Source of the DNA: Salvelinus alpinus
Taxonomy: Eukaryota; Chordata; Actinopteri; Salmoniformes; Salmonidae
Direction of reading: 5' to 3'
Length of the DNA: 64,000 bases
Assembly: GCF_045679555.1 (NCBI RefSeq)
Contig: NC_092092.1
Coordinates: 14,067,190-14,131,189, forward strand
The position numbers were made by a program, and so were the translations under genes. The notes beneath the pieces were generated by a model that was not told where the DNA came from, made no database searches, and saw nothing but the letters and a program-made list of their open reading frames with translations. Numbering within the stretch: position 1 is the stretch's first letter; every line of letters starts with the position of its first letter. This document shows, in pieces, positions 1-10,530 of the stretch.

Positions 1-379
1 CATTACTTAGGGCAAATGGGTGAGCAGCCAGAATAGGTCTGGCATGTCCACATACGACACAGTCCTTTCTATTAAGTGTTTTGTAGGCCAACCACATATT
101 CTCCCTTTCCTCATATTCAGTTTCAGTCCCCAATTGGTCACTATCTGAGATGTCTTTTACATTTATTACCTGTCCCAGATTGGAGAGCTTAGGTGGTGGT
201 GTGGGACTTGGTCTTGAAGTGGTGGAGGAGGCCGGCTGAATCCCTGGTCCGTTGGAACTGGTGGTGGTTCTGGCAGCACTGTGATGGTAACATCCCCATC
301 GTATCCTAAACAGACAGCTCAGGACCACAAGCAGTCCTGTAAAACCCCATCCTCTCCCAGAGAACACATCATCAGCTAG
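1..379 (-). pseudogene. Endogenous retrovirus env fragment (N-terminal part)
   Basis: The minus strand is open from about 379 to the window edge. In order it encodes a hydrophobic stretch that looks like a leader (GLLVVLSCLF), a Pro/Ser/Thr-rich segment, and a Trp/Tyr-containing block followed by DCVVCGHARP. A Trp...Tyr...Asn then Cys-x-x-Cys-x-x-ARP arrangement is what I recall from the start of the surface subunit in fish endogenous retrovirus envelopes. There is an in-frame stop at 380-382 and no ATG in the open part, so the leader start is lost or lies across a splice. The fragment is on the same strand as the LTR and primer site at 3428-4100, so it fits one element running off the left edge. 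Envelope assignment is by motif only. Confidence 0.55.
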
Positions 380-3273
380 AGATCAAGCAACACTTTCACT
401 TCTATGAACGTACACAGTGAGGAAAGGTCGGGGTCAGGGAATTCTTCATTAAGGAGTTGACCCCTGAGCTTTATTAGCAACAGTTCTTCTCCTTAACTCT
501 GTGATCATTCGGCAGTGTCAGTGTGTCTCACCCTCCAAGTGCGATATGCCCCCAGGTCGAGTGAATCACCTTCTCCTTTAATTCATCTGTAATGCATAAA
601 ATCTTGGACATACAGGTTTGGTTAACAAACAGTTTCTCATTTGTTCTATCTGATTATATATTTGACTTCTATGCCTATTTTTTAGCTAGAATTTTTTTAA
701 ATTTTAAATTAGTTTATTATTCAATAGGCCCCATCCTATCCTAGACCACAATGTACCCATCCCCCTCTTGATACCTGGCTCTAGCCAGGTAACAACCTTA
801 CCTATTCTAAATAATGACTTAGGTAAGAATAGTAAAATATTCTTATGTTCTACATTATCATGTAGGAGCGCCCCTTTCATTTTCCACATGTCCAATTCTC
901 CCTGTTGTCTCCATTCAGTAACTGTTATCTACCCATTCTGTTATCCATGTCCTGGCGCCCCTTCCGAAACTCCCCTCTCTGCTCTCAAACCTTCAAGGTC
1001 TCAGCAGTGTAGGGAGGGCCTGTCTGTCTGCCCTTTCCCTTATCTGTCTGTAACAACTGTTTTGTTTCCAAATTTTAACTAAATGTCTCACTGTTTGGCT
1101 TCATCTAAACTCATGGATTTTTAGAAAAACATGTCTATGGTGGCAATTTCTAGAGTCCTTACATATTAATTTACCTCAAAACCAGTATACCAAATGACCA
1201 CAAATGCATTATCTACATGACCATCCCCCGAAGCTGATCAGACTTCAAGAGACAGCCATGATGCAGGTCAAAGGTTACAACACCCCCTTACATTCGTGTT
1301 CCATACCATGTCTAGACCTATTAAAGAACCCCTTATCTTTAAAAATTAAACATTTCCTTGTCTAATTAAAACTCAGAAAATAAAACTCTGAATATTCCAT
1401 ATATGAGTGTGCCCCTTTAAGATACCTTGTCTCTGGGAACATGTAAATCCCCTTAACCCAAACGTTTACTACAAACAAAACATAATTACATAGTTATACC
1501 TGTCACAAGAATTTAAAACATGGCCAAGAGGATTAAGTCCTCACCACATTAAAGCTCAGGCTTGGACTTAGGTACCGAGCGGCGACCAGTTAAAAAATAG
1601 TTATTAACCTGACCCGGATTTGCCAATTCAGCACGAGCTCCCGAATGATCAAGCTCAGTTTAATTCCGATGCTACCTAGAAGGGTGTCCGAGGCGTGTAC
1701 GAGGTTGCCAACAACTTACATCTTCAACTTACACTAACTTCTAGTCCCGGACACTGATACAAACTTGAACAGACACTTCAATCTTATGGATACTCCTAGT
1801 TCTAGCAACTAGCCCCATTTCTAAGATGTGTCATTACTTCTCACTTATCTTACGGATACTCCTAGTTGCAACTAGCCCCGTTTCTAAGATATATCAGAAT
1901 AAATGGCAGATATCTTTACACAAGTGCCTTCACATGTAAATACTTTATACCCTGCCATTGGACCTTGTGATTTGTTGTACATCAAGAGCGGGCATATGAC
2001 CTCCCTCTCTTGGTGTACCACACATCTATCTTAGCCTTCAAAGTCTGATTGGCCCTCCCACGAGGTCTTGAGATTGGGGCCTGTACATTTATATTGTTCC
2101 TTTCCCCCTGCCCTGTCCTGTATTTTTTGTTCTAGGTATTCATTGAACTCTAGTTTTGGGCCATTAGCGGCTGCCATGGTAAATTTCAGGATCAGGTTTG
2201 ACTATCTTAGTGCACTTAGCCCGTCACTGGCCGAGGCCAGCAATGTATTCTCGGTGCTGACACCGACTTATCTCTGGTGCCCCACACTCGTACACAAAGA
2301 ATTATTTACAGCAGTTATTACTGTTAAACAGATTTTGTTAATCGAGTTGTTATATATTTTCCCAGAAGGTATCAGAATCGCCCTTCTGGAACAATATATC
2401 TACGAACTCAAGCGCTGCTAAAATAATTATCAATTCAATTATAGGAATTATTTTGCAAAAGTTATCAGCGTTTTTCAGTTTTTCGAGTTGCCATATATTT
2501 TCCCAGAAGGTATCAGAATCGCCCTTCGGGAACAATATATCTACGAACTCAAGCGCTGCTAAAATAATTATCAATTCAATTTTAGGAATTATGGAAATAC
2601 CAACATCACAATAGAGGACAAATACAAGTCAGTTTTCAGCTCGGCGGCTGCACCACGGGCCAAAAGAAAACTCAGCTGTCCTCCCAAAAGTTATCAACTA
2701 GTGAGTCTCGTGAAAAGGCCAATCTTACACAACATTTCAAATTAACATTTCCACATTTAGTTTTAACACATTGATCGCAGGTTAAGTTCTTCACAGTGCA
2801 TTTAGTTAAGTGCCACGTCAACCATTTGCCCGACTATCTGAACTTGTATTTTTGTTTTATTTTGTTGATTCCCCCTAGGTAACTTCCAAGTGTTTTAACC
2901 AATCAAATGTTGTTAAGTCTGGGGAACCTTTTCTAGACTTGGATTCTCACGGAATTCTCACTCAACCCGACTGTCTGAATCTTTTTATCAAGTCAGTTAC
3001 AATTATCTTCTACCCGACTATGTGGATTTATCACAACACCCATTTACTTAGATTCTCACGGCTTCTACCCGACTATATGAATCTGAGTCTCACGGCTTCT
3101 ACCCGACTATGTGACTCTCTATATCTCAGATATCTTTACATGTTTACTTTTACATTTACAATAGACATTTATCATAAATTTGACAGTAACCCATACTCAA
3201 CCTCAGTACTTCTGATCTTTAATTTGGATTTTCCTAATATACAATATGCAGATTTTTGATTTAACAGGTTTCT
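380..3273 (-). other. Degenerate interior of the retroviral relic
   Basis: About 2.9 kb lies between the leader and the env fragment. I found no protease, reverse transcriptase or integrase motif and no long open frame on the minus strand, and the distance is too short for an intact gag-pol. Direct repeats occur at about 1787-1890 (two copies of a GGATACTCCTAGTT block), 2344-2591 and 2937-3115 (CTCACGG...TACCCGACTATRTG). It is either a heavily deleted provirus or non-coding retroviral sequence. Confidence 0.4.
2344..2591. repeat. Two-copy 141-bp direct duplication
   Basis: About 107 bases starting GAGTTGYYATATATTTTCCC are repeated at 2344-2451 and 2485-2591 with only a few substitutions, a spacing of 141 bp. 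The copies are separated by AT-rich sequence and lie inside the retroviral relic. Confidence 0.85.
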
Positions 3274-3280
3274 GCTTACC
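3274..3280 (-). promoter_or_regulatory. Candidate retroviral leader splice donor
   Basis: On minus the sequence reads AAAGGTAAGC, a close match to the consensus 5' splice site, about 150 bases downstream of the primer-binding site. This is where a simple retrovirus would place the donor for its env message. Function is inferred from position. Confidence 0.35.
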
Positions 3281-3427
3281 TTTGTTTTGTAGGCCTTATA
3301 GATCAGTTTCCTGAGGTGAGCTAGATTCCCGGCTGCTCCTTCGACAGGTCACCCTTCCTTTCTGATCCGTCTCTCACTTGTCTCTTTTCTCTTATCAACT
3401 TTTTATGGACCGAATTCAGAGAAGAAA

Positions 3428-3445
3428 ACCATCCCTCTGCTACCA
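3428..3445 (-). promoter_or_regulatory. Primer-binding site, tRNA-iMet type
   Basis: Plus strand CCATCCCTCTGCTACCA matches the 3' end of vertebrate initiator methionine tRNA (CCATCCTCTGCTACCA) with one extra C. On minus this is a primer-binding site starting TGGTAGCAGAG. It sits three bases from the LTR end at 3449, the expected place for starting minus-strand DNA synthesis, and it fixes the element's orientation. Confidence 0.7.
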
Positions 3446-3448
3446 ATT

Positions 3449-4100
3449 TGTTGATAAAACATGTTTACTGGAGAACTGAGACGAAGTAGAGACTCTGGAC
3501 AGGGTGGATGAGGTTTAATTAAATGCAATTTATTCAGAGGTAAAGATATCTGAAATAGCGTGCACGGACCCTTTCATCAAGCTCAAAATGGAACTCTCCG
3601 AAAGAAGCCCAGATAACAGAGTCCATATACATTTTATACAGTACAGAAAGTAGGTTGAGTCTGGAAGTTCTGGTCCTCTGGTTGGTTCTGATGAGTTGGG
3701 CGAGGTCTCCTTCAGGCCAGTATCACTGTCCCATTGGCTCTGAGTAGAGTTCTTTGTCTTCAGAAATGTTCAGCTAAAACAGGAGATTAGGTGTGTGCGT
3801 AGATGTTCCTATTTTGACATTTCTGTGTGTCTCTGTAAAATGTTCAGACTGAAGAGGAGTTTTTGTGTGTGCGTAGATGTTCCTGTCTTATCTGTGTTTA
3901 TGAAAGGTTTACGTCAGCCCTCTGTCCTTGGGTATGTGTGTGTGTCTCAGTTTCTCGTGATATTCAGTGCCAGGCACCCCTTTTCTTATCAGTCTTTATG
4001 AAAAGGCCTGTGTCAGCCATCTGTCTCTGGGTGTGTGTGGGTCTCCGTATCTGCTATGAGTTTGTGAGAAACCCTGTTTGGAAAGAAGTTAGTTATAACA
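3449..4100 (-). mobile_element. 5' LTR of an endogenous retrovirus
   Basis: The block starts TGTTGATAAAAC next to the primer site and plausibly ends GTTATAACA at 4100, giving TG...CA ends and about 652 bp. On minus it holds a TATA box (TGTATAAAAT, 3631-3640) and, about 100 bp further on, an AATAAA signal (3529-3534), the order expected for U3, R and U5. The U3 part (3790-4060) has imperfect repeats around GTGCGTAGATGTTCCT. The 3' LTR would lie left of the window, so target duplication and age cannot be judged. The right boundary is less certain than the left. Confidence 0.6.
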
Positions 4101-4285
4101 ATGTATTAGCAAATATGCTTGTGTTATAGTAAATGATATTTATTACACTAGCTAGTCTAATCTGGCACATTGGCTAGTTGACAAATTGTCTAAATGCTCA
4201 ACAGAGTTACCTCTTCATATGCTCAAGACAATTTGTAATGCCCGCTCCAAATTTCAAGTGCACTCAAACAGATATGCATCTTATT

Positions 4286-5481
4286 TCAGTCTGGGAGCTA
4301 GCTAGCTTTATCTGATCCTCTTCAGTCTGGGAGCTAGCTAGCTATATCTGATCCTCTTCAGTCTGGGAGCTAGCTAGCTGTATCTGATCCTCTTCAGTCT
4401 GGGAGCTAGCTAGCTGTATCTGATCCTCTTCAGTCTGGGTGCTAGCTAGCTGTATCTGATCCTCTTCAGTCTGGGAGCTAGCTAGCTGTATCTGATCCTC
4501 TTCAGTCTGGGAGCTAGCTAGCTGTATCTGATCCTCTTCAGTCTGGGAGCTAGCTAGCTATATCTGACCCTCTTCAGTCTGGGAGCTAGCTAGCTGTATC
4601 TGATCCTCTTCAGTCTGGGAGCTAGCTAGCTGTATCTGACCCTCTTCAGTCTGGGAGCTAGCTAGCTGTATCTGACCCTCTTCAGTCTGGGAGCTAGCTA
4701 GCTGTATCTGACCCTCTTCAGTCTGGGAGCTAGCTAGCTGTATCTGATCCTCTTCAGTCTGGGAGCTAGCTAGCTGTATCTGATCCTCTTCAGTCTGGGA
4801 GCTAGCTAGCTGTATCTGACCCTCTTCAGTCTGGGAGCTAGCTGTATCTGATCCTCTTCAGTCTGGGAGCTAGCTAGCTAGCTGTATCTGATCCTCTTCA
4901 GTCTGGGAGCTAGCTAGCTAGCTAGCTGTATCTGATCCTCTTCAGTCTGGGAGCTAGCTAGCTAGCTAGCTGTATCTGATCCTCTTCAGTCTGGGAGCTA
5001 GCTAGCTAGCTGTATCTGATCCTCTTCAGTCTGGGAGCTAGCTAGCTAGCTGTATCTGATCCTCTTCAGTCTGGGAGCTAGCTAGCTAGCTGTATCTGAT
5101 CCTCTTCAGTCTGGGAGCTAGCTAGCTAGCTGTATCTGATCCTCTTCAGTCTGGGAGCTAGCTAGTTAGCTGTATCTGATCCTCTTCAGTCTGGGAGCTA
5201 GCTAGCTAGCTGTATCTGATCCTCTTCAGTCTGGGGGCTAGCTAGCTGTATCTGATCCTCTTCAGTCTGGGAGCTAGCTAGCTAGCTATATCTGATCCTC
5301 TTCAGTCTGGGAGCTAGCTAGCTAGCTGTATCTGATCCTCTTCAGTCTGGGAGCTAGCTAGCTAGCTAGCTATATCTGATCCTCTTCAGTCTGGGAGCTA
5401 GCTAGCTAGCTATATCTGATCCTCTTCAGTCTGGGAGCTAGCTAGCTATATCTGATCCTCTTCAGTCTGGGAGCTAGCTAA
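4286..5481. repeat. 36-bp minisatellite with a nested GCTA microsatellite
   Basis: About 31 copies of CTTCAGTCTGGGAGCTAGCT...GTATCTGATCCT run head to tail. The basic unit is 36 bp, but its internal GCTA run varies (two to five tetramers), so unit length moves between 32, 36, 40 and 44 bp. Copies before about 4840 mostly have short runs; copies after it mostly have long ones. Confidence 0.95.
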
Positions 5482-5905
5482 CATAATCAGACAGCAGGTA
5501 CACGTTTTCACAAGAGGCTGTGTTTACATCGTAGATAGAAGCAGGTCATTGGCTGCCTTCATCACGAGGGGGTATGTACAGGAGTTTTGATTGGTTCCAA
5601 GTTTAGTAATTCGGCAAATTTGCCTGAGCGGCTGAGTGTTGAAATATACTTTTAATGAGAAAATGTGCAAGAGTTGAAGTTGCTAACAAAAAAATTGAAG
5701 TGTCATAAGAATGTTAAAAAAAACTATAAAAAAAAAAACTTTTATATACAAAAAGAAATCTGCTCCTCCCTCGACCGGGATCGATCACCTTCAGTTTAAT
5801 GCTTCACCGCCTATGTTTCTAGCTCCAACAGTGCAGTAATTTCTAACAAACAATACACTTATAATCCAAAGATAAACACAAGATATTAGGACCTATCTTA
5901 CATTA
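5482..5905. other. AT-rich spacer with a possible tRNA-like relic
   Basis: No coding signal. On minus at about 5762-5830, GGTGATCGATCCCGG resembles a tRNA T-arm or B box and GGCGGTGAAGCATT resembles a D-arm, but no complete cloverleaf can be drawn. It may be a decayed tRNA-derived SINE or tRNA pseudogene. Confidence 0.3.
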
Positions 5906-8900
5906 CATTTACATTTAAGTCATTTAGCAGACGCTCTTATCCAGAGCGACTTACAAATTGGTGCATTCACCTTATGATATCCAGTGGAACAACCACTTTA
6001 CAATAGTGCATCTAACTCTTTTAAGGGGGGGGGGGGTTAGAAGGATTACTTTATCCTATCCTAGGTATTCCTTAAAGAGGTGGGGTTTCAGGTGTCTCCG
6101 GAAGGTGGTGATTGACTCCGCTGACCTGGCGTCGTGAGGGAGTTTGTTCCACCATTGGGGTGCCAGAGCAGCGAACAGTTTTGACTGGGCTGAGCGGGAA
6201 CTGTACTTCCTCAGAGGTAGGGAGGCGAGCAGGCCAGAGGTGGATGAACGCAGTGCCCTTGTTTGGGTGTAGGGCCTGATCAGAGCCTGAAGGTACGGAG
6301 GTGCCGTTCCCCTCACAGCTCCGTAGGCAAGCACCATGGTCTTGTAGCGGATGCGAGCTTCAACTGGAAGCCAGTGGAGAGAGCGGAGGAGCGGGGTGAC
6401 GTGAGAGAACTTGGGAAAGTTGAACACCAGACGGGCTGCGGCGTTCTGGATGAGTTGTAGGGGTTTAATGGCACAGGCAGGGAGCCCAGCCAACAGCGAG
6501 TTGCAGTAATCCAGACGGGAGATGACAAGTGCCTGGATTAGGACCTGCGCCGCTTCCTGCGTGAGGCAGGGTCGTACTCTGCGAATGTTGTAGAGCATGA
6601 ACCTACAGGAACGGGTCACCGCCTTGATGTTAGTTGAGAACGACAGGGTGTTGTCCAGGATCACGCCAAGGTTCTTAGCACTCTGGGAGAAGGACACAAT
6701 GGAGTTGTCAACCGTGATGGCGAGATCATGGAACGGGCAGTCCTTCCCCGGGAGGAAGAGCAGCTCCGTCTTGCCGAGGTTCAGCTTGAGGTGGTGATCC
6801 GTCATCCACACTGATATGTCTGCCAGACATGCAGAGATGCGATTCACCACCTGGTTATCAGAGGGGGGAAAGGAGAAGATTAATTGTGTGTCGTCTGCAT
6901 AGCAATGATAGGAGAGACCATGTGAGGATATGACAGAGCCAAGTGACTTGGTGTATAGCGAGAATAGGAGAGGGCCTAGAACAGAGCCCTGGGGGACACC
7001 AGTGGTGAGAGCACGTGGTGCGGAGACAGATTCTCGCCACGCCACCTGGTAGGAGCGACCTGTCAGGTAGGACGCAATCCAAGCGTGGGCCGCGCCGGAG
7101 ATGCCCAGCTCGGAGAGGGTGGAGAGGAGGATCTGATGGTTCACAGTATCAAAGGCAGCCGATAGGTCTAGAAGGATGAGAGCAGAGGAGAGAGAGTTAG
7201 CTTTAGCAGTGCGGAGCGCCTCCGTGACACAGAGAAGAGCAGTCTCAGTTGAATGACTAGTCTTGAAACCTGACTGATTTGGATCAAGAAGGTCATTCTG
7301 AGAGAGATAGCAGGAGAGCTGGCCAAGGACGGCACGTTCAAGAGTTTTGGAGAGAAAAGAAAGAAGGGATACTGGTCTGTAGTTGTTGACATCGGAGGGA
7401 TCGAGTGTAGGTTTTTTCAGAAGGGGTGCAACTCTCGCTCTCTTGAAGACGGAAGGGACGTAGCCAGCGGTCAAGGATGAGTTGATGAGCGAGGTGAGGT
7501 AAGGGAGAAGGTCTCCGGAAATGGTCTGGAGAAGAGAGGAGGGGATAGGGTCAAGCGGGCAGGTTGTTGGGCGGCCGGCCGTCACAAGACGCGAGATTTC
7601 ATCTGGAGAGAGAGGGGAGAAAGAGGTCAAAGCACAGGGTAGGGCAGTGTGAGCAGAACCAGCGGTGTCGTTTGACTTAGCAAACGAGGATCGGATGTCG
7701 TCGACCTTCTTTTCAAAATGGTTGACGAAGTCATCAGCAGAGAGGGAGGAGGGGGAGGAGGATTCAGGAGGGAGGAGAAGGTGGCAAAGAGCTTCCTAGG
7801 GTTAGAGGCAGATGCTTGGAATTTAGAGTGGTAGAAATTGGCTTTAGCAGCAGAGACAGAAGAGGAGAATGTAGAGAGGAGGGAGTGAAAGGATGCCAGG
7901 TCCGCAGGGAGGCGAGTTTTCCTCCATTTCCGCTCGGCTGCCCGGAGCCCTGTTCTGTGAGCTCGCAATGAGTCGTCGAGCCACGGAGCAGGAGGGGAGG
8001 ACCGAGCCGGCCTGGAGGATAGGGGACATAGAGAGTCAAAGGATGCAGAAAGGGAGGAGAGGAGGGTTGAGGAGGCAGAATCAGGAGATAGGTTGGAGAA
8101 GGTTTGAGCAGAGGGAAGAGATGATAGGATGGAAGAGGAGAGAGTAGCGGGGGAGAGAGCGAAGGTTGGGACGGCGCGATACCATCCGAGTAAGGGCAGT
8201 GTGGGAAGTGTTGGATGAGAGCGAGAGGGAAAAGGATACAAGGTAGTGGTCGGAGACTTGGAGGGGAGTTGCAATGAGGTTAGTGGAAGAACAGCATCTA
8301 GTAAAGATGAGGTCAAGCGTATTGCCTGCCTTGTGAGTAGGGGGGGAAGGTGAGAGGGTGAGGTCAAAAGAGGAGAGGAGTGGAAAGAAGGAGGCAGAGA
8401 GGAATGAGTCAAAGGTAGACGTGGGGAGGTTAAAGTCACCCAGAACTGTGAGAGGTGAGCCATCCTCAGGAAAGGAACTTATCAGGGCGTCAAGCTCATT
8501 GATGAACTCTCCAAGGGAACCTGGAGGGCGATAAATGATAAGGATGTTAAGCTTGAAAGGGCTGGTAACTGTGACAGCATGGAATTCAAAGGAGGCGATA
8601 GACAGATGGGTCAGGGGAGAAAGAGAGAATGTCCACTTGGGAGAGATGAGGATCCCAGTGCCACCACCCCGCTGACCAGAAGCTCTCGGGGTGTGCGAGA
8701 ACACGTGGGCAGACGAGGAGAGAGCAAGCAGTAGGAGTAGCAGTGTTATCAGTGGTAATCCATGTTTCCGTCAGTGCCAAGAAGTCGAGGGACTGGAGGG
8801 AAGCATAGGCTGAGATGAACTCTGCCTTGTTGGCCGCAGATCGGCAGTTCCAGAGGCTGCCTGAGACCTGGAACTCCACGTGGGTCGTGCGCGCTGGGAC

Positions 8901-9400
8901 CACCAGGTTAGAGTAGCAGCGGCCACGCGGTGTGAAGCGTTTGTATGGTCTGTGCAGAGAGGAGAGAACAGGGATAGACAGACACATAGTTGACAGGCTA
9001 CAGAAGAGGCTACGCTAATGCAAAGGAGATTGGAATGACAAGTGGACTACACGTCTCGAATGTTCAGAAAGTTAAGCTTACGTTGCAAAAAATCTTATTG
9101 ACTAAAATGATATAGTACTGCTGGCTGGTGAAATAGGCTAGCTAGCAGTGGCTGCGTTGTTGACTTTGTTTGAAAGTGTAGCTGGCTAGGTAACCTCAAC
9201 TGGCTAGGTAACCTCGACAATTACTCTAGACTACACAATTATCTTGGATACAAAGACGGCTATGTAGCCAGCTAAGATCAAACAAATCAAACTGTTGTAC
9301 TGTAATGAAATGAAATGTAATACTACCTGTAATACTACCTGTGGAGCAAAGCGGAATGCAACTACTCGCTCCAAACCAAACCGGAAGTGCGTATCGTAGA
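5906..9400 (-). mobile_element. L2-type LINE, nearly full length
   Basis: The 3' end on minus carries the conserved teleost L2 tail (AAGTCGCTCTGGATAAGAGC then GTCTGCTAAATG and a TAAATG-type repeat), known for its stem-loop recognised by the element's reverse transcriptase. Upstream lies one long frame with endonuclease and reverse transcriptase regions, then about 400 bp of presumed 5' UTR up to around 9400. A G run at 6027-6036 lies just past the stop codon. The 5' boundary is an estimate. A second, severely 5'-truncated copy of the same tail is at 39626-39821. Confidence 0.85.
6056..8987 (-). pseudogene. L2 LINE ORF: endonuclease and reverse transcriptase, frameshifted
   Basis: Reading leftward, an apurinic-type endonuclease starts near 8880 with DFLALTETWI and continues with IYRPPG, VLGDFNLP and SDHYLVSF. 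A basic linker follows (WLDDSLRAHR, about 7980), then a reverse transcriptase open from 7630 to the stop at 6056 (524 aa). The latter shows NNYRPVSLLS, LDLSAAFDTVNH, GVPQGSVLGPLLF and the catalytic box YADD. Frame changes near 8730, 8185 and 7755 split the protein, so it is not translatable as one product although the reverse transcriptase part is uninterrupted. The family normally nicks target DNA and primes reverse transcription on its 3' tail. Confidence 0.85.
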
Positions 9401-9933
9401 GGGAGAGGCAATAGAAGTGTTGTTTCTTGTATTATTGTCTTTTGTGTCTTTAGAGGACTGCTTCACCTTAATGTCCCCTTTCCCTTTTCTTCTGTCCTTA
9501 TTTTGTCCCACTTTGTCCCTTCTTCTCTTCTGCCAACTAGACACTCCTTGTTAGCTAGCTAGCTTCTTTCAGGAATGTCCCTAGCAACTGCCTAGCAACA
9601 GGTAAACAACTTAGCTAGCTAAGAAAACGGTATAATTTTATGAAAAATTGTTACTTTTTCAAAAGCCTTTCTTCTTTGTTTGCTGCTTGTTTGGTCTCCT
9701 ATTCAGTTTGCAGTTTTCTTTTGATTTTTTTTCGATGTACTTTACTCTAAAAAAACATTTAAATTTCAATATTTGTAGGAGCTCATCTTTTCAGCTGCTG
9801 CTGCTTAATTTGGAACTCCGGAAAATCTTAATGAGCAATGTCAGAGTCCAGTGTGTGTGTTTGTGTAATTCATACTTTGAATAAAACGTATTGTATTCGT
9901 ACATCCTGTTGTTCATGTTGGTATGCTATTAGC
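9401..9933. other. Spacer without recognisable features
   Basis: Contains pyrimidine-rich sequence, CTAGC-type palindromes near 9552 and AT-rich stretches. I see no exon, repeat unit or transposon end. The missing 5' cyclophilin exons were looked for here and not found. Confidence 0.4.
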
Positions 9934-9947
9934 CAGGGCTCTCCAAC

Positions 9948-10455
9948 CCTGTTCCCGGGGGGGCTACCTCCTGTAGGTTTTCACTCCCACCCTGTTCCCG
10001 GAGAGCTACCTCCTGTAGGTTTTAACTCCAACCCTGTTCCCGGAGAGCTACCTCCTGTAGGTTTTCACTCCCACCCTGTTCCCGGAGAGCTACCTCCTGT
10101 AGGTTTTAACTCCAACCCTGTTCCCGGAGAGCTACCTGCTGTAGGTTTTCACTCCCACCCTGTTCCCGGAGAGCTACCTCCTGTAGGTTTTAACTCCCAC
10201 CCTGTTCCCGGAGAGCTACCTCCTGTAGGTTTTCACTCCCACCCTGTTCCCGGAGAGCTACCTCCTGTAGGTTTTAACTCCCACCCTGTTCCCGGAGAGC
10301 TACCTCCTGTATGTTTTCACTCTCACCCTGTTCCCGGAGAGGCACCTCCTGTAGGTTTTAACTCCAACCCTGTTCCCGGAGAGCTACCTCCTGTAGGTTT
10401 TCACTCCCACCCTGTTCCCGGAGAGCTACCTCCTGTAGGTTTTCACTCCAACCTA
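9948..10455. repeat. 42-bp minisatellite (left MITE arm)
   Basis: Twelve copies of CCCTGTTCCCGGAGAGCTAC + CTCCTGTAGGTTTTMACTCC + MA. Units ending TTTTCACTCCCA tend to alternate with units ending TTTTAACTCCMA, giving an 84-bp higher-order dimer. The period is a multiple of three, so a spurious 214-codon frame crosses it. Confidence 0.95.
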
Positions 10456-10530
10456 GCAACCTCTAGCGCACCTGATTTCTAATAATTAGCTGGTTGATAA
10501 GCCGAATTAGGTTAGTTACAACTGGGGTTA

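Noticed and set aside
4286..5481. CRISPR-like array
   Set aside because: Repeats are directly adjacent without unique spacers, and the genome is vertebrate. The same applies to all other arrays here.
9838..10482. 214-codon proline-rich frame (PVPGELPPVGFHSH)
   Set aside because: Translation of the 42-bp MITE-arm array; no collagen- or elastin-like gene context.
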